From: Leptotrichia sp. oral taxon 847
GTDB taxonomy: Bacteria > Fusobacteriota > Fusobacteriia > Fusobacteriales > Leptotrichiaceae
DNA length: 64,000 nucleotides
Reading direction: 5' to 3'
Assembly (NCBI RefSeq): GCF_001553645.1
Contig: NZ_CP014231.1
Location: 62,001 to 126,000, forward strand
The translations under genes were made by a program, and so were the position numbers. The first letter of the stretch is position 1, and every line of letters begins with the position of its first letter. The notes below the pieces were generated by a model, which searched no databases, had not been told where the DNA came from, and saw only the letters and a list, made by a program, of their open reading frames with translations. This document shows positions 36,272 through 44,848 of this stretch, piece after piece.

Positions 36272-36658
36272 ATGATTAAATTATATAAAATCAAAATTGG
36301 AGAAAAAGTTTATGAAGTGGAAGTGGAAGCTGTTAACGAAAAAGAAGGTTCTATTTCAACTTCGGTTAATTTAAATAATGAGAAAAAAATGAAGGAGGAA
36401 AATGATTTTACACAAAATGAGAATAAAAATTCTATTGAGGATGGAGAAACAATAAAAGCCCCTATGCAGGGACTTATTGTAGATGTAAAAGTTAAAGCTG
36501 GACAAAGGGTAAAAACTGGAGATGAAATTGTAATTCTGGAAGCTATGAAAATGGAAAATCCCATTGTAGCTCCTAAAGATGGAACTATTAGCGCAATTAA
36601 AGTATCCAAGGGAGATAACGTAAATTTTGATGATATTTTGGCAATATTGTCTGAATAA
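36272..36658 (+). CDS. Biotin carboxyl carrier protein of the decarboxylase
   Basis: This is a 128-residue carrier with a variable N-terminal part (residues 1-60) and a biotinyl domain at about 62-128: IKAPMQGLIVDVKVKAGQ, the biotinylation motif EAMKMEN (the Lys receives biotin), and FDDILAILS. The ATG at 36272 is chosen because AAAGGGG lies 10 bases upstream; in-frame ATGs at 36251 and 36263 lack a placed site. It supplies the domain missing from OadA. The N-terminus KLYKIKIGEKVYEVEVEAV matches the small separate carriers of Na+ decarboxylases. Confidence 0.92.
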   Translation: MIKLYKIKIGEKVYEVEVEAVNEKEGSISTSVNLNNEKKMKEENDFTQNENKNSIEDGETIKAPMQGLIVDVKVKAGQRVKTGDEIVILEAMKMENPIVAPKDGTISAIKVSKGDNVNFDDILAILSE

Positions 36659-36754
36659 ATTATTGTTTGAAATTTTATAAAATATTTTAACTTTATTAAT
36701 TATAACAATAATTTAACCTATGAAAAGCTCTCTAAAGAAAGGAATGGTTTTAAT

Positions 36755-37873
36755 ATGGAATTACTAAAAATCCTTTATGGAACGACAGGACTGTCAATGA
36801 TAACTATAAAACAGATTATTATGATAATAATCGCTTTAATTTTATTATATTTGGCAATAAAAAAACAATATGAACCCTATTTATTGCTTCCGATTTCCTT
36901 TGGAATGTTGCTGGCGAATTTACCTGCTGTGGCAAATGAAGGACTTATGGAAAAAGGAGGACTTTTGTATTACTTGTATCAAGGGGTTAAACTTGGAATT
37001 TATCCACCATTAATATTTTTGGCAATAGGTGCGAGTACTGATTTTGGGCCTCTTATTGCAAATCCAAAAAGCTTGTTACTGGGCGCTGCTGCACAATTTG
37101 GAATTTTTGTGGCATTTATCGGAGCAATTTTGCTTGGACTAACAGGAAAAGAAGCTGCTTCAATTGGAATTATTGGAGGAGCTGACGGTCCCACTGCTAT
37201 TTACTTAACTACAAAACTTGCGCCTCATTTACTAGGTTCAATCGCTATTGCAGCTTATTCCTATATGGCTTTAGTTCCAGTAATTCAACCACCAATTATA
37301 AAATTGCTTACGACGAAAAAAGAAAGAATCGTGGAAATGACACAACTTAGATTTGTAAGTCAAAGGGAAAAAATAATCTTCCCAATTGCAGTAACAATTA
37401 TTGTAATTCTTTTGGTTCCATCATCAGCTCCGTTAATTGGAATGTTAATGCTGGGAAATCTTATAAAAGAAGTTGGAATAGTTTCAAACTTGGTTGAACA
37501 TGTAAGAGGAGCATTGTTATATTGTATTACAATAGTTTTAGGAATGACAGTTGGTGCAACTGCCAATGCGGAAAATTTTTTAAGCCTTACAACAATAAAA
37601 ATTATTATTCTAGGATTAATTGCGTTTTCTTTTGGAACAGTTGGAGGTGTATTATTTGGAAAAATAATGTATAAATTTACAAAAGGAAAAGTAAATCCAA
37701 TGATTGGTGCAGCAGGAGTTTCGGCAGTTCCTATGGCAGCAAGAGTTGTTCAAAAAATAGGACAAGAAGAAAATCCCAAAAATTTTTTATTGATGCATGC
37801 AATGGGACCGAATATAGCTGGAGTAATAGGTTCAGCAGTTGCAGCAGGAGTTCTTTTGATCATATTTAGATAA
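36755..37873 (+). CDS. oadB: Oxaloacetate decarboxylase beta subunit (Na+ pump)
   Basis: This 372-residue polytopic membrane protein decarboxylates carboxybiotin and exports Na+. Signature regions are FLAIGASTDFGPLIANPK and GIIGGADGPTAIYLTTKLAP, the latter carrying the conserved Asp of the ion channel. About ten hydrophobic segments are visible. Length is slightly below classic OadB. AAAGGAATGG ribosome binding site. Confidence 0.93.
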   Translation: MELLKILYGTTGLSMITIKQIIMIIIALILLYLAIKKQYEPYLLLPISFGMLLANLPAVANEGLMEKGGLLYYLYQGVKLGIYPPLIFLAIGASTDFGPLIANPKSLLLGAAAQFGIFVAFIGAILLGLTGKEAASIGIIGGADGPTAIYLTTKLAPHLLGSIAIAAYSYMALVPVIQPPIIKLLTTKKERIVEMTQLRFVSQREKIIFPIAVTIIVILLVPSSAPLIGMLMLGNLIKEVGIVSNLVEHVRGALLYCITIVLGMTVGATANAENFLSLTTIKIIILGLIAFSFGTVGGVLFGKIMYKFTKGKVNPMIGAAGVSAVPMAARVVQKIGQEENPKNFLLMHAMGPNIAGVIGSAVAAGVLLIIFR

Positions 37874-37892
37874 GAAAATAAGAGGAGATAAA

Positions 37893-38639
37893 ATGAAAGA
37901 AAATATAAAAATATATAAATTTGATACAATCGATTCAACAAATGATTATTTACGAAGAGATCACAGTAATCACGAGGAATTTGATGTTATTTCCGCTGGT
38001 ATTCAAACACATAGCAAGGCTCGTAGACACAATGATTGGGTTTCGCTTGAAGGAATGGCTACGTTTAGTTTCTTTTTAAACGAAAAAAAAGAGATAAAAA
38101 TGGAAGATTATTTAAAACTGCCACTCCTTGCTGGACTTGCTGTAGTAAAAGGGTTAAAAAAAATTGAGAATTTGGAATATAAATTTAAATGGACAAACGA
38201 TGTTTATTTAAAAAATAAAAAATTATGTGGAATTTTGATGGAAAAAGCAGATGATGTTTATATCGTGGGAATCGGTATAAATGTAAACAATACTTTACCA
38301 AAAAATTTGGAAAATAAAGCTATTTCGTTAACTCAAATAAAAAATAAAAAATATGAAATTGATAAAATTATTACAAGTATTGTATTAGAATTCAAGATAT
38401 TATGTAGAAATTTAGAAAACGGATTTTGGGATGAAATTTTAAATCAAATTAATGAAATAAATTACTTAAAAAATAAAAATATTGAATTAAAATTTGGAAA
38501 TAAAATTATTTCAGGAATTGCTCAAGAAATCAATAAAGAAGGAGAAATCGAAGTTTTAATCTCTCAAAATGAAGCACAAAAAGATAAGATTGAAAGTTTC
38601 TCTGTTGGGGAAATTTTTGAAAAAATTAAGATATTTTAA
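37893..38639 (+). CDS. birA: Biotin-protein ligase
   Basis: This 248-residue enzyme attaches biotin to the carrier Lys via biotinyl-AMP. TIDSTNDYLRRD near residue 12 and KWTNDVYLKNKKLCGILMEK near 95-115 are the family motifs. The usual GRGRxGRxW loop that holds biotinyl-AMP is altered to KARRHNDWVSLEG. There is no N-terminal DNA-binding domain, so it is not a repressor. Linked to oadB (20 bases), so ligase and substrate are made together. Confidence 0.88.
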   Translation: MKENIKIYKFDTIDSTNDYLRRDHSNHEEFDVISAGIQTHSKARRHNDWVSLEGMATFSFFLNEKKEIKMEDYLKLPLLAGLAVVKGLKKIENLEYKFKWTNDVYLKNKKLCGILMEKADDVYIVGIGINVNNTLPKNLENKAISLTQIKNKKYEIDKIITSIVLEFKILCRNLENGFWDEILNQINEINYLKNKNIELKFGNKIISGIAQEINKEGEIEVLISQNEAQKDKIESFSVGEIFEKIKIF

Positions 38640-38679
38640 AAGTCACAAAATCAATTTTAACAAAATAAGTCAATTTCAA

Positions 38680-38717
38680 AAAATGTATCAAATTATTTTA
38701 TATATTTGATACATTTT
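38680..38717. terminator. Bidirectional terminator between birA and yhfC-like gene
   Basis: Perfect 14-bp inverted repeat AAAATGTATCAAAT/ATTTGATACATTTT with a 10-base loop, A-rich on the left and T-rich on the right, so it can end transcripts from both strands. It overlaps the stop of the minus-strand gene. Confidence 0.8.
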
Positions 38718-39513
38718 TATATATCTTTTTATAGACAATAATAAAAGCAACTAGCGAAAAAACAAATATTAAAATTTCTGCCGATGTTAAATTTGTTAAT
38801 ATTTTGGCCTGATAAAAACCTGCAATTGTATCAATAAATACATGTAATAAAATAGCTATCAAAAACAATGATTTTTTATTTTCAAAATGTACCCCCAAAA
38901 AAACAAGTATCGAACAAGTTATGTGCATTAGTATCGCACCAATTCTTTCAATTAATGAGATTCCTAAAGTTCCAAAAGAGATAGAAGCTATTAATTGAGG
39001 TATTGCTTGCAATGATTTAAGTTGAACTTGATTATTGCTTTCCTGTTCCAAAAATTTTACAAACTGTCCTGAATTAATCATTTGAGCAAATACTAGACAT
39101 TGTATACCAGCAAAAGTAAGTATAAATATCATTTCAATCCCACTATGTCCTATCCCATATGAAATAGCAGTTTTCTTATTTTTTCTTCTCTTTAATAAAA
39201 ACCTGAATGCAACAAATCTTCCAGTTTCTTCAAATATTCCTGCAAGTAGTGCCGAAATAATTACAACGAGCCATTTATTACTTGTAATATAATTACTAAT
39301 AGGATTTTTAATTTGGAATAAAAATATTTTTGGTATAGATTCTAAAATAATTGCAAATAGAATAAATGTTGCAGCTCCAGTAAATATCGTTGATAGAGGC
39401 TCTTTTGATTTAATTTTCCATATTGTAGTAATTATCACAGGTATAAGTATCCCAAGAATAATCATTAAATTTATTGAATTAATCGTATTAATTCCAATTG
39501 TTTCATAATTCAT
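38698..39513 (-). CDS. YhfC-family intramembrane metalloprotease-like protein
   Basis: This 271-residue membrane protein has about seven transmembrane segments. It shows GIFEETGRF (Glu-Glu-x-x-Arg) near residue 93, GIGHSGIEM near 122, a His in ILMHITCS near 196 and HVFID near 226: the four-motif layout of the CPBP/YhfC superfamily of intramembrane proteases. It begins 14 bases after hisIE on the same strand and is likely cotranscribed. Substrate unknown. Not a histidine enzyme. Confidence 0.75.
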   Translation of the reverse strand: MNYETIGINTINSINLMIILGILIPVIITTIWKIKSKEPLSTIFTGAATFILFAIILESIPKIFLFQIKNPISNYITSNKWLVVIISALLAGIFEETGRFVAFRFLLKRRKNKKTAISYGIGHSGIEMIFILTFAGIQCLVFAQMINSGQFVKFLEQESNNQVQLKSLQAIPQLIASISFGTLGISLIERIGAILMHITCSILVFLGVHFENKKSLFLIAILLHVFIDTIAGFYQAKILTNLTSAEILIFVFSLVAFIIVYKKIYKNVSNI

Positions 39514-39527
39514 AAAAAATCACCTTT

Positions 39528-40184
39528 CTAATTTTTTTCTCCGCCCATTTTTTCCTGTTTTACTTTGTGATCAATCACATGTCTTTTAGCAAGTTCATCT
39601 TTCACATCTTGAATAGTAAGCCCCTGTTCAATCATTAAAACCAAAGTATGATAATATAAATCTGCAATTTCATATCTCAATTCATCATTATCGTTATTTT
39701 TAGCACCGATTATAACTTCTGTACACTCTTCCCCAACTTTTTTTAGAATTTTATCAAGCCCTTTTTCAAACAAATAAGTCGTGTACGATTTTTCACTTGG
39801 ATTAATTTTTCTATCTTTTATCAATTCATAAAGTTTTTCAGGTGTAAAACTGCTATAATCTTCCGCTTCAAACATCGAATTAAAAAAACAGCTCTCAGCG
39901 CCAGTATGACAGGCAGGCCCATCCTTTTTCACTTCCACAAGCAAAGCATCTGCATCGCAGTCATATTTTATTGAAACAACATTCTGATAATTTCCCGAAG
40001 TTTCTCCTTTTAACCAAAGTTTTTGTCTACTTCTACTGAAAAAACAAGTTTTCTTATCTCTTAAAGTTATTTCTAGACTTTCTTTATTCATATACGCAAG
40101 TGTCAGCACTTCTTTTGTATAATAATCTTGTATTATTGCGGGAACAAGCCCTTTTTCGTCAAATTTTATTTGTTCTATATTCAT
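39528..40184 (-). CDS. hisIE: Phosphoribosyl-AMP cyclohydrolase / phosphoribosyl-ATP pyrophosphatase
   Basis: This is a 218-residue bifunctional enzyme for steps two and three of histidine synthesis. The N-terminal HisI half has YMNKESLEITL, SRSRQKLWLKGETSGN and the Zn site YDCDADALLVEV with GPACHTG. The C-terminal HisE half (from about residue 120) shows EKSYTTYLFEKGLDKILKK and EECTEVIIGAKN. The ATG lies three bases after the stop of the HepT toxin gene, and its ribosome binding site (AGAGG) is inside hepT, so translation is coupled to the toxin-antitoxin module. Confidence 0.95.
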   Translation of the reverse strand: MNIEQIKFDEKGLVPAIIQDYYTKEVLTLAYMNKESLEITLRDKKTCFFSRSRQKLWLKGETSGNYQNVVSIKYDCDADALLVEVKKDGPACHTGAESCFFNSMFEAEDYSSFTPEKLYELIKDRKINPSEKSYTTYLFEKGLDKILKKVGEECTEVIIGAKNNDNDELRYEIADLYYHTLVLMIEQGLTIQDVKDELAKRHVIDHKVKQEKMGGEKN

Positions 40185-40187
40185 TTT

Positions 40188-40562
40188 TTACCTCTTTTCT
40201 AATTTTTCTCTTAACACATAAATATATTTTAGCAAATCTTCCATTTCAAAAATAGAAACTTCATAAAGCATTTCCAAACTAGTTCCCCAATATTCATGAA
40301 TAAGTCTGTTTCTCATTCCTTTTATATTTTCCCAATAAGAATAATTTGAAAAAGTCTCTATTAAAATATTTTTATCTAATTTTTGAATTTGTGAAACAGC
40401 TTCACCTATTTTTTCTAACTGTCTTTCTATATAACCAATTGTCTTCCTATCATTAATAAACCCTTCAAATGAAATTTCTGAAACCTCATCTTGTATTATA
40501 TCAATACATTCTTCAATATCATAAGTAAATTGTAATATGTTTCTTCTTCCTTTTTTACACAT
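40188..40562 (-). CDS. hepT: HepT-like toxin (HEPN/DUF86)
   Basis: This 124-residue helical HEPN-domain protein has the RNase motif R-x4-H-x-Y (RNRLIHEYWG) near residue 90. HepT RNase activity is silenced by AMPylation of the motif's Tyr by the cognate MntA. It overlaps the mntA stop by eight bases (ATGTGTAA). It sits directly in front of hisIE. Confidence 0.85.
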   Translation of the reverse strand: MCKKGRRNILQFTYDIEECIDIIQDEVSEISFEGFINDRKTIGYIERQLEKIGEAVSQIQKLDKNILIETFSNYSYWENIKGMRNRLIHEYWGTSLEMLYEVSIFEMEDLLKYIYVLREKLEKR

Positions 40563-40881
40563 AAATTACACTCCGCAAAATTTCTTCCTTTATCTCATCT
40601 TTGTATTTCTGAACTTTCGGATTTTTAAATTTATATTCAAACATACTTTCATCAACTAAATCTACTTTTTTTTGAAAAATTTCTTCCAATTTTTTATGTA
40701 AACTACAAAAATTTTGATACATTCCCTTCTTAAATTCCATTTTTACAAGAATATCAATATCGCTATCATTTGTATTAATATTTTTTGAAAAACTTCCAAA
40801 AAGACCTAATTTTAAAATCGAATATTTCTCTTTATTAATCTCTTTTAGTTTTTTTAAAATTTCTTCTTTTCTTATATTCAT
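40555..40881 (-). CDS. mntA: MntA-like nucleotidyltransferase antitoxin
   Basis: This 108-residue minimal nucleotidyltransferase has the G-S-x10-D-x-D motif (GSFSKNINTNDSDIDILV) near residues 29-46, which binds ATP and Mg for AMPylating HepT. The usual Arg-Gly after GSF is Lys-Asn here, but the metal ligands are intact. First gene of an mntA-hepT-hisIE-yhfC unit. Confidence 0.85.
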   Translation of the reverse strand: MNIRKEEILKKLKEINKEKYSILKLGLFGSFSKNINTNDSDIDILVKMEFKKGMYQNFCSLHKKLEEIFQKKVDLVDESMFEYKFKNPKVQKYKDEIKEEILRSVIYV

Positions 40882-40933
40882 CTTTTTGTCCTTTCTAAAA
40901 ATTCAAAATTTAGTTTTATTGTGACATAATTTA

Positions 40934-40942
40934 TGGTATAAT
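40934..40942 (+). promoter_or_regulatory. Extended -10 promoter for the Phd/ParE pair
   Basis: TGGTATAAT: TGn followed by TATAAT at 40937-40942. The start at 40980 is 38 bases downstream. The divergent mntA start lies 53 bases to the left, so both TA operons share this control region. Confidence 0.55.
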
Positions 40943-40979
40943 ATAGATATAAATAATACATAAAGGAGTGTGTTTACTT

Positions 40980-41237
40980 ATGAAAATTATCCCTATTCGT
41001 GATTTAAAAAATACAGTCGAAATTGAAAAATACTGTTCCGAAGAACAAGGGCCTGTATTTATAACTAAAAACGGTTATGGACGCCTAGTTGTAATGGATA
41101 TTGAATATTATGAACGAACTATGCGTGAAATTGAAGAAGCAAAACTTCTGCTTGATGGAATAAAAGATGTTCAAAATAACAATATTTTAGACGGCAAAAA
41201 TACTATTAATGAATTAAGAGGTAAATATGGAATCTAA
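40980..41237 (+). CDS. Phd/YefM-type antitoxin
   Basis: This 85-residue protein begins MKIIPIRDLKNTVEIEKYCSE and has FITKNGYGRLVVMDIEYYER, the usual Phd/YefM DNA-binding fold, with a C-terminal helix (NTINELRGKYGI) that would wrap the toxin. The ATG at 40980 is favoured over GTG 40968, which lies inside the AAAGGAG site. It overlaps the toxin start by 11 bases and probably represses its own promoter. Confidence 0.85.
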   Translation: MKIIPIRDLKNTVEIEKYCSEEQGPVFITKNGYGRLVVMDIEYYERTMREIEEAKLLLDGIKDVQNNNILDGKNTINELRGKYGI

Positions 41238-41559
41238 ATATTCTTATCAATTTACTAAAAGTGCTAAAAATGATTTAGAACAAATTCTTCATTACATCAA
41301 AATAGATTTAGGCAATCCAACAGCTGCATTTTCTTTTATGAATAAATTTCAAGAAGCTGTTAGTAATATTCAATTATTTCCAAACAGTTGTCCAAAAGTT
41401 ATAAATAAATTTTTATCTGAATCTATTATTATTAGAAAAAAATTGATTAGCAACTACGTTTTATATTATTCTGTAAATGATAATTTAAAAAGTATAATTA
41501 TTTTGCGTATTGTTTTTAGCCATAGAGATATAGACTCTATTTTTAAAAATAAAAACTAA
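41227..41559 (+). CDS. ParE/RelE-superfamily toxin
   Basis: This 110-residue protein has the ParE-type layout: YQFTKSAKNDLEQILHYI (strand, helix), GNPTAAFSFMNKFQEAVSNI, FPNSCPKV and a C-terminal strand region LRIVFSHRDIDSIF. The FPNSCP helix-end motif favours ParE (gyrase poison) over RelE (mRNase). The overlap with the antitoxin gene supports a type II module. Terminated at 41561. Confidence 0.85.
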   Translation: MESKYSYQFTKSAKNDLEQILHYIKIDLGNPTAAFSFMNKFQEAVSNIQLFPNSCPKVINKFLSESIIIRKKLISNYVLYYSVNDNLKSIIILRIVFSHRDIDSIFKNKN

Positions 41560-41560
41560 T

Positions 41561-41587
41561 GAGAGATTATCTTATCTCTCTTTTTTA
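41561..41587 (+). terminator. Terminator after ParE-type toxin
   Basis: GAGAGAT/ATCTCTC stem with a 6-base loop and TTTTTTATTT directly after. Confidence 0.8.
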
Positions 41588-41611
41588 TTTTAAAATTAAA
41601 TATCAACTATA

Positions 41612-42367
41612 TCAAATCCTCATTTCCACTCCATTATCCCTCAAATACCTTTTCAGCTCCATAATTTCCACTTCTTTAAAATGAAAAATCGAAGCCGCCA
41701 GCCCTGCATCAATTCCTGATATTTTAAATAATTCCTTAAAATGTTCCATATTTCCAGCTCCACCTGATGCAATTATCGGAATTGATAATTTTTTAGCCAA
41801 AATTGATAAAAGTTCTAAATCAAAGCCAGTTTTAACGCCATCCGTATCAATACTGTTCACGACAACTTCCCCAGCGCCGTTTTCCTGCCCCTGCACAAAC
41901 CACTCTATCGCATCAATTCCAGTATTTTCCCTGCCACCTTTTGCAAAAACTTTAAATTTTCCATCAACTCGCTTTACATCGACTGACAAAACAACACACT
42001 GATTTCCATATTTTTTTGCAGCTTCTTCAATTAATTTTGGATTTCTTATTGCTCCTGAATTGACACTCACTTTATCTGCCCCCGCTTTTAGCACTCTGTC
42101 AAAATCATCTAGTGTGTTTATCCCGCCGCCAACAGTAAGTGGAATAAATATCTGACTTGCCACTTCCTTTAAAATATCAGTAAAAAGCCCTCTTTCCTCA
42201 ACAGTTGCTGTAATGTCATAAAAAACAAGTTCATCTGCACCAGATTTATTATAAAACTTTGCTAACTCAACAGGATTGTCAACCTCTTTTATCCCAGTAA
42301 AATTAACGCCTTTTACCACTTTCCCGTTTCTCACGTCCAAACAGGGAACAATTCTCTTTGCAAGCAT
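41612..42367 (-). CDS. hisF: Imidazole glycerol phosphate synthase cyclase subunit
   Basis: This 251-residue TIM barrel pairs with HisH to make imidazole glycerol phosphate and AICAR. The start MLAKRIVPCLDVRNGKVVKG is the family N-terminus; a GTG 12 bases earlier is less likely. Catalytic Asp in PCLDV and the second Asp in NSIDTDGVKTGFD are present, with SVNSGAI and ASGGAGN phosphate-binding loops. Follows hisA by about 60 bases. Confidence 0.96.
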   Translation of the reverse strand: MLAKRIVPCLDVRNGKVVKGVNFTGIKEVDNPVELAKFYNKSGADELVFYDITATVEERGLFTDILKEVASQIFIPLTVGGGINTLDDFDRVLKAGADKVSVNSGAIRNPKLIEEAAKKYGNQCVVLSVDVKRVDGKFKVFAKGGRENTGIDAIEWFVQGQENGAGEVVVNSIDTDGVKTGFDLELLSILAKKLSIPIIASGGAGNMEHFKELFKISGIDAGLAASIFHFKEVEIMELKRYLRDNGVEMRI

Positions 42368-42426
42368 TTTTACACCCACTTTCTTTTAATATGCAATATT
42401 TATTTCATTTGAACAATTTCAAAATA

Positions 42427-43143
42427 TTATTTGCTAACTTCTAACACTTCTTTCAAATCAAGATTTCCAGAATAAATCGCTTTTCCAACAATAGCTCCAT
42501 AAACTCCATTTTCATTAAGTTCCTTTATTTCATCTAAAAATGTAATTCCGCCTGAAGCTATAATATCTGATTTTACTATTTTGGACAACTTTTTATAAAT
42601 TTCAAGATTTGTACCATTTAACATTCCATCTTTTGAGATGTCAGTATAAATTATTGTTTTTACTCCGATATCCGATAATTTTTTGCAAAATTCAACTGAA
42701 TTTAATTCAACAGTTTCAGTCCATCCCTTTACAGCAACTTTTTCATCTTTCGCATCCACAGAAACTGCGATTTTATCTCCATATTTTTTCACCATTTCTC
42801 TTAAAAACTCTTCATTTTCAACAGCAATCGTTCCCAAAATAACTCTATTTACACCAAGTTCAATATATTTTTTTATTCTTTCTTCATCACGGATTCCGCC
42901 ACCAACTTGAACAAAAAAATCACTCTTTTCTACAAGTTCCTTTATAACTTCATAATTCTTAGTATTTCCATCTTTTGCCCCATCCAAATCTACAATATGA
43001 AGATTTTTTGAATTATTCTTATTAAAGAAATCCAAAACTTCGACAGGATTTTTAAAAAACACTTCCACTTGATTATAATCGCCTTGTTTTAATCTAACTG
43101 CCTGTCCGTTATGTAAGTCTATCGCTGGGAAAATTTCTATCAT
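42427..43143 (-). CDS. hisA: ProFAR isomerase (HisA)
   Basis: This 238-residue TIM-barrel isomerase opens the ribose of ProFAR to PRFAR, the substrate of HisHF. Motifs: PAIDLHNGQAVRLKQGD (catalytic Asp), VGGGIRDEE, YTDISKDGMLNG (second catalytic Asp) and ASGGITFLDE. AAGGAG lies before the start, with a TATAAT-like box about 30 bases upstream, so it may be read from its own promoter after the terminator at 43214. Confidence 0.96.
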   Translation of the reverse strand: MIEIFPAIDLHNGQAVRLKQGDYNQVEVFFKNPVEVLDFFNKNNSKNLHIVDLDGAKDGNTKNYEVIKELVEKSDFFVQVGGGIRDEERIKKYIELGVNRVILGTIAVENEEFLREMVKKYGDKIAVSVDAKDEKVAVKGWTETVELNSVEFCKKLSDIGVKTIIYTDISKDGMLNGTNLEIYKKLSKIVKSDIIASGGITFLDEIKELNENGVYGAIVGKAIYSGNLDLKEVLEVSK

Positions 43144-43213
43144 AATTTAATCTCCTTAAAATATTATATACTTTTATTTTATAACTCTATTTTTTACGTA
43201 CTGCAAAATTTAT

Positions 43214-43242
43214 CAAAAAAAGTTAGGTCATTATTCTAACTT
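43214..43242 (-). terminator. Terminator between the 43263 gene and hisA
   Basis: Read leftward: AAGTTAG, 9-base loop, CTAACTT, then a run of T. It separates hisH plus the hypothetical gene from hisA-hisF. Confidence 0.7.
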
Positions 43243-43262
43243 TGATAAAAACTCTCAAAATA

Positions 43263-44117
43263 TTAATCAAGCATTCTTATTTTATCCAGATTTTTTTGAA
43301 ATATTTTCTTATTATTGTAAAAATTATTTTTATTCGCCTTTGCCAGTTCTGATTTTATATACCAGTTTTGATATCTATTGTAATACAATATTTCTTCACT
43401 TGGCTTATTTTTTCCTTCAAAATTTTCATAATAAAAATCAATTGCATCCTGCGTACGGTTCTCATTTAAATAAAAACTTATCGCAAACCATCCCATAGTT
43501 AATTTATATGCCCACGCCTGCTCGTCAGAAATATGTGATTCTTCCGTTTTTGTTTTATCATCGCACATTTTCATAATGGAATTTAAACTTGCAAGTGCTG
43601 CTTTCTCATCAGTTTTCAAAACATTCCAAATGGCATCTTCTCCTATTGCATATGTTACAGCAATTCTAGTGATTAGATAATCAGGATATTCTTTTTTAAG
43701 TTTTTCATAATTTTTATCAAACGCTGCTGTATCTCCTTTGTTAGAATAGTACATATTTGAAAAAAATAATTTTGACACTTCATAAGGATTATATTTTTCA
43801 TACCGCTTTAAATTATTTAATTTTTCAGCATCACTTTTTCCAAGTGCATTATAAATATTTATCAAATTTTCTGATAATACAAAATTTTTCTCATTCTTTT
43901 TCAGCAATTCTTCAATTTTTAATGCCAGATTTTTTACTTTTTCCCTATCAGGTTCACTCACTACATTAGGTATTTCTTTATCCAGTTCTATTGTTTTTAC
44001 TATTATTTCCTGAGAAACTCCTAATTTTGACAAATCCTGCCTTATCATTTCACTTCGGCTTTTAGCATTCATTTTCACTGCTACAAGAACACTCATCAAT
44101 AATATTATCTTCTTCAT
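43263..44117 (-). CDS. Exported protein of unknown function within the his cluster
   Basis: This is a 284-residue protein with a signal peptide (KKIILLMSVLVAVKMNAKS; probably cleaved after Ala). The mature part is helical with TPR-like spacing (YNPYEVSKLFFSNMYYSNKG, AWAYKLTMGWFAISFYLNEN). I do not recognise the family. It is not a known histidine enzyme and is followed by a terminator. Confidence 0.7.
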   Translation of the reverse strand: MKKIILLMSVLVAVKMNAKSRSEMIRQDLSKLGVSQEIIVKTIELDKEIPNVVSEPDREKVKNLALKIEELLKKNEKNFVLSENLINIYNALGKSDAEKLNNLKRYEKYNPYEVSKLFFSNMYYSNKGDTAAFDKNYEKLKKEYPDYLITRIAVTYAIGEDAIWNVLKTDEKAALASLNSIMKMCDDKTKTEESHISDEQAWAYKLTMGWFAISFYLNENRTQDAIDFYYENFEGKNKPSEEILYYNRYQNWYIKSELAKANKNNFYNNKKIFQKNLDKIRMLD

Positions 44118-44201
44118 AAATACCTCTTTTCCAATAAAAAATAAATTATCAAAACCAACCCAAAAATGAATAAATTAAGTAAAATAATTACAATTTCACT
44201 T

Positions 44202-44831
44202 TTACTTTACTAATTCTCCCCAATTTTTCAATAACTTCAATCCAGTATCACCGCTTTTTTCAGGATGAAACTGCATTCCATAGACATTTTCATTTTTTAC
44301 AATTCCAGGTATTTTTGTTCCGTACTCTGAATATGTGACAATGTTTTTCATATCAGTTTTTGCAAAATATGAATGAACATAATAAACATATTCATTATTG
44401 TCTACATCTTTTAAAATTTTATCATCCTTAAATCTCTCATTTATAATTAAACTATTCCATCCCATATGAGGTATTTTCAAATCAGAGTTTTCTGGAATAT
44501 ATTTTTTTATCTCCTCAACAGTTCCATTTATAAGCCCAAGCCCTTCATATTCACCATATTCATAACTTTTCTCAAAAAGCATTTGCATTCCAAGGCAAAT
44601 TCCTAAAAACGGCTTCCCATTTTTCGCTTCACTTATCAAAGTCTCTTTTAGCCCGTATTTTTCCAAATTCCCAACAGCATCTCTAAAGGCCCCAACTCCT
44701 GGCAATATTATCCCCTTAGCATTTTTTATCTCTTCAATATCGTTAGTCAGCTTTGTATCCAGTCCGACATAGTTTAAAGAAGAAAGTAAGGAAAAAAGAT
44801 TTCCTACTCCATAATCAATCACTGCTATCAT
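44202..44831 (-). CDS. hisH: Imidazole glycerol phosphate synthase glutaminase subunit
   Basis: This 209-residue class I glutaminase supplies ammonia to HisF. The triad is visible: Cys in PFLGICLGMQMLFE near residue 80, His in GMQFHPEKSG near 190 and Glu two residues on. DYGVGNLFSL near the start and GVGAFRDAV form the oxyanion/interface region. It is 17 bases after the MarR gene, so probably cotranscribed. Confidence 0.96.
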   Translation of the reverse strand: MIAVIDYGVGNLFSLLSSLNYVGLDTKLTNDIEEIKNAKGIILPGVGAFRDAVGNLEKYGLKETLISEAKNGKPFLGICLGMQMLFEKSYEYGEYEGLGLINGTVEEIKKYIPENSDLKIPHMGWNSLIINERFKDDKILKDVDNNEYVYYVHSYFAKTDMKNIVTYSEYGTKIPGIVKNENVYGMQFHPEKSGDTGLKLLKNWGELVK

Positions 44832-44848
44832 AAGTAAAAAAATCCTTT

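Noticed and set aside
42609-42910. Plus-strand frames across hisA
   Set aside because: Antisense to an intact, conserved hisA; composition is that of a shadow.
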